Positions 62,400 through 64,000 of a stretch of 64,000 nucleotides of DNA are shown one piece after another. The position numbers were made by a program, and so were the translations under genes. Under the pieces are notes generated by a model. The model worked only from the letters and a program-made list of their open reading frames with translations, searched no databases and had not been told where the DNA came from. How positions within the stretch are numbered: the first letter of the stretch is position 1; every line of letters begins with the position of its first letter. This DNA comes from Adenanthera pavonina (Eukaryota; Streptophyta; Magnoliopsida; Fabales; Fabaceae): contig JAIVEN010000021.1 in the NCBI GenBank assembly GCA_026686845.1, forward strand, positions 10,558,001 through 10,622,000, given 5' to 3'.

Positions 62400-62998
62400 G
62401 GGTTGTTTTTCATGAGGGAAGAACATCTCCCTTCCCATATTTTTTTAAAACCAAATAAGGGGAAGGGAGGTGCTCCCATCTCTCTGTTTGCTTTATCAAA
62501 CTTGAAGGAGCTCCCTTCCCTTAAAAAGTGAAAATGGAGGGCTTTGGAGGGGAGGCCCCTCCCCATTCCTGCTTTCCCTCCTCTCCAACGTGTTTGGTTA
62601 GGGGAGGGGATAAAGGGGGGGGGGGGGGAAGAAGTTAATGGAAAGGAGGGGAGTAGAGAAAAAAATATGGATTAATGAAAGGGAGGGAAGGGGAAGATGT
62701 TGGAAGGGAAGTGAGAGGTTTTATGAAAGAAAGGAGATTAGAGGGGAAGAGGTCTCCCCTCCAAAAAAAACCCTGAATTTAGGGGGTAGGGGGAGGAATA
62801 CTAAGGGCTTTGGGGAAAATATGCTACCATTCCTTTATGAAACTAAATGAGGGGAGAAGAGTTTTTTTCTTTTAAATTAAAAATAAGGGAAGGAGATCAC
62901 CTCCCTTCCCATTGCTCGGTTTAAGCAAAATATAGCAGAGAAGGGGAGCAAATTCTCTCCATTCCCCCATTAAATCCCTCCCCTACCCTTCCTTAAGA
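62400..62998. mobile_element. Purine/pyrimidine-rich foldback repeat
   Basis: The right end in reverse complement (GGTCTTAAGGAAGGGTAGGG, then GAGGGATTTAA) matches GTGTTTGGTTAGGGGAGGGG near 62590. CATCTCCCTTCCCAT near 62424 also pairs with GGGGAAGGGAGGTG near 62459. A run of 14 G lies at 62615-62628. It is probably one or more foldback MITEs; no coding capacity. Confidence 0.45.
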
Positions 62999-63163
62999 CC
63001 AGCGGACCCTCAAAACAATAAATGAAATTCAAATTTGTTATGACACAAAAGTTGAAAAGAGCTATAAAGAGCAACCACTAAGCTAAAAATATTATATGCC
63101 AATGAAATTATGCTACAAAAGAAAAAAAACACACAATCTATTATATATTACAAAGCATATGTT

Positions 63164-64000
63164 AAAAGCATGATGTGTTACAATTTCAGGTCTTCACATC
63201 ATCATGCTGACTTTGAAAAAATCTGGCCACGTATATTCTAAATAAGATTTATTTTCTTATATATTTTTATTTTTTAAATTTGATGATAAATATGAAAATG
63301 AAAATCATATATTTGTATATATAGTATTTGTGAAAAAATTAAAATTTGATTGTCTAGCTCTACATCAATCATTATTCAGTAAGATATATATAAATCCATA
63401 TTTTATAAAGCAGAGGTCAAAAGCATAACATGTCATGATTTTAGACATCTACATCATCATGCTGACTATGAAAAAATCTAGCCCCACATATTCTAAATAA
63501 TATTTATTTTCTTATATATATTTTTATTTTTGAAATCTGATAATAAATATGAAAATGAAAATGATATATTTGTATATATATAATATTTGTAAAAAAAAAT
63601 AAGATTTGATTGTCTAAATCTATATAAATCATTATTCAGTAAGATCTATATAAATACATATTATGTAAAAAAAAATTTTGTACCATTGTGAGACCATTTT
63701 TAGTAGCAAAGGTCGAAAGTATGGTGTGTCACGATTTTGAGTCTCCACATCATTATACTGATTATGAAAAAATTTAGTCCCACATATTCTAAATAATATT
63801 TCCTTCCTTATATATGTTTTTATTTTTTTAAATTGATAATAAATATAAAAATGAAAATCATATATATATTTGTGAAAAAAAAATCAAGGTTTGATTGTCT
63901 AGGTCTACATCAATTATTATTCGGTAAGATCGATCATATTATATAAATCTTTTTACACTATTATGAGATCATTTTTAGTTATGAAGGTACATTTAATGAT
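63164..64000. repeat. Tandem array, ~255-295-bp unit, at least three copies
   Basis: Units start near 63164, 63419 and 63715 with AAAAGCATGATGTGTTACA, AAAAGCATAACATGTCATGA and GAAAGTATGGTGTGTCACGA. They share CATCATCATGCTGACT, ATATTCTAAATAA, ATTTGATTGTCTA and ATTATTCAGTAAGAT-like segments. Copies 2 and 3 hold an extra ~40 bp (ATTGTGAGACCATTTTTAGT type). The array reaches the window edge. Confidence 0.85.

Noticed and set aside
63164..64000. CRISPR-like array
   Set aside because: Units are long, diverged and contiguous without spacers, and the genome is a plant.

Overview
The window is nuclear DNA of a eudicot plant. The genes have introns with GT-AG borders. The gene set includes a DYW-type PPR protein, a cycling Dof factor and an Lhca4-type antenna protein. 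The long AT-rich spacers hold plant retroelements (Athila/Tat, chromovirus-type LTR, LINE/RTE) and MITEs. The species cannot be told from the sequence alone.

Layout. 1-1480 (+): 3' part of a DYW-class PPR gene, cut by the window edge. 4315-6158 (+): five-exon GDSL esterase/lipase. 8927-9380 (-): three-exon gene for an 87-residue secreted peptide precursor, whose tail resembles the sulfated PSY/RaxX peptides. 9.4-21 kb: AT-rich spacer with MITEs and a decayed LINE. 21034-22948 (+): cycling Dof factor with an unexplained in-frame exon candidate in its intron. 27742-28706 (-): Lhca4-type photosystem I antenna gene. 29451-29523 (-): tRNA-Ala(AGC). 29690-30333 (+): a probable dicistronic box C/D snoRNA unit with site II, telo-box and TATA elements. 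36486-37559 (-): atypical chloroplast thioredoxin (ACHT type). 38-57 kb: a transposon graveyard. It holds an RTE LINE tail, a long-TIR element containing a 3-kb solo LTR with a 5-bp target duplication, an Athila-like element with a second LTR inside its 5' LTR and a hAT MITE inside its gag-pro, and a LINE RNase H fragment. 58116-60762 (+): four-exon Mpo1-like (DUF962) membrane protein. 60.8-64 kb: repeats, ending in a ~255-295-bp tandem array that runs to the window edge.

The genes do not form one pathway. Chloroplast function recurs (Lhca4 and the ACHT thioredoxin). From memory, homologues of several of these genes lie close together in Arabidopsis (At3g47470-At3g47530 and At1g74440-At1g74460), so the gene order looks like an old conserved block spread apart by transposons. 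The items most worth following are the peptide hormone candidate, the hidden 90-bp exon of the Dof gene and the snoRNA pair.
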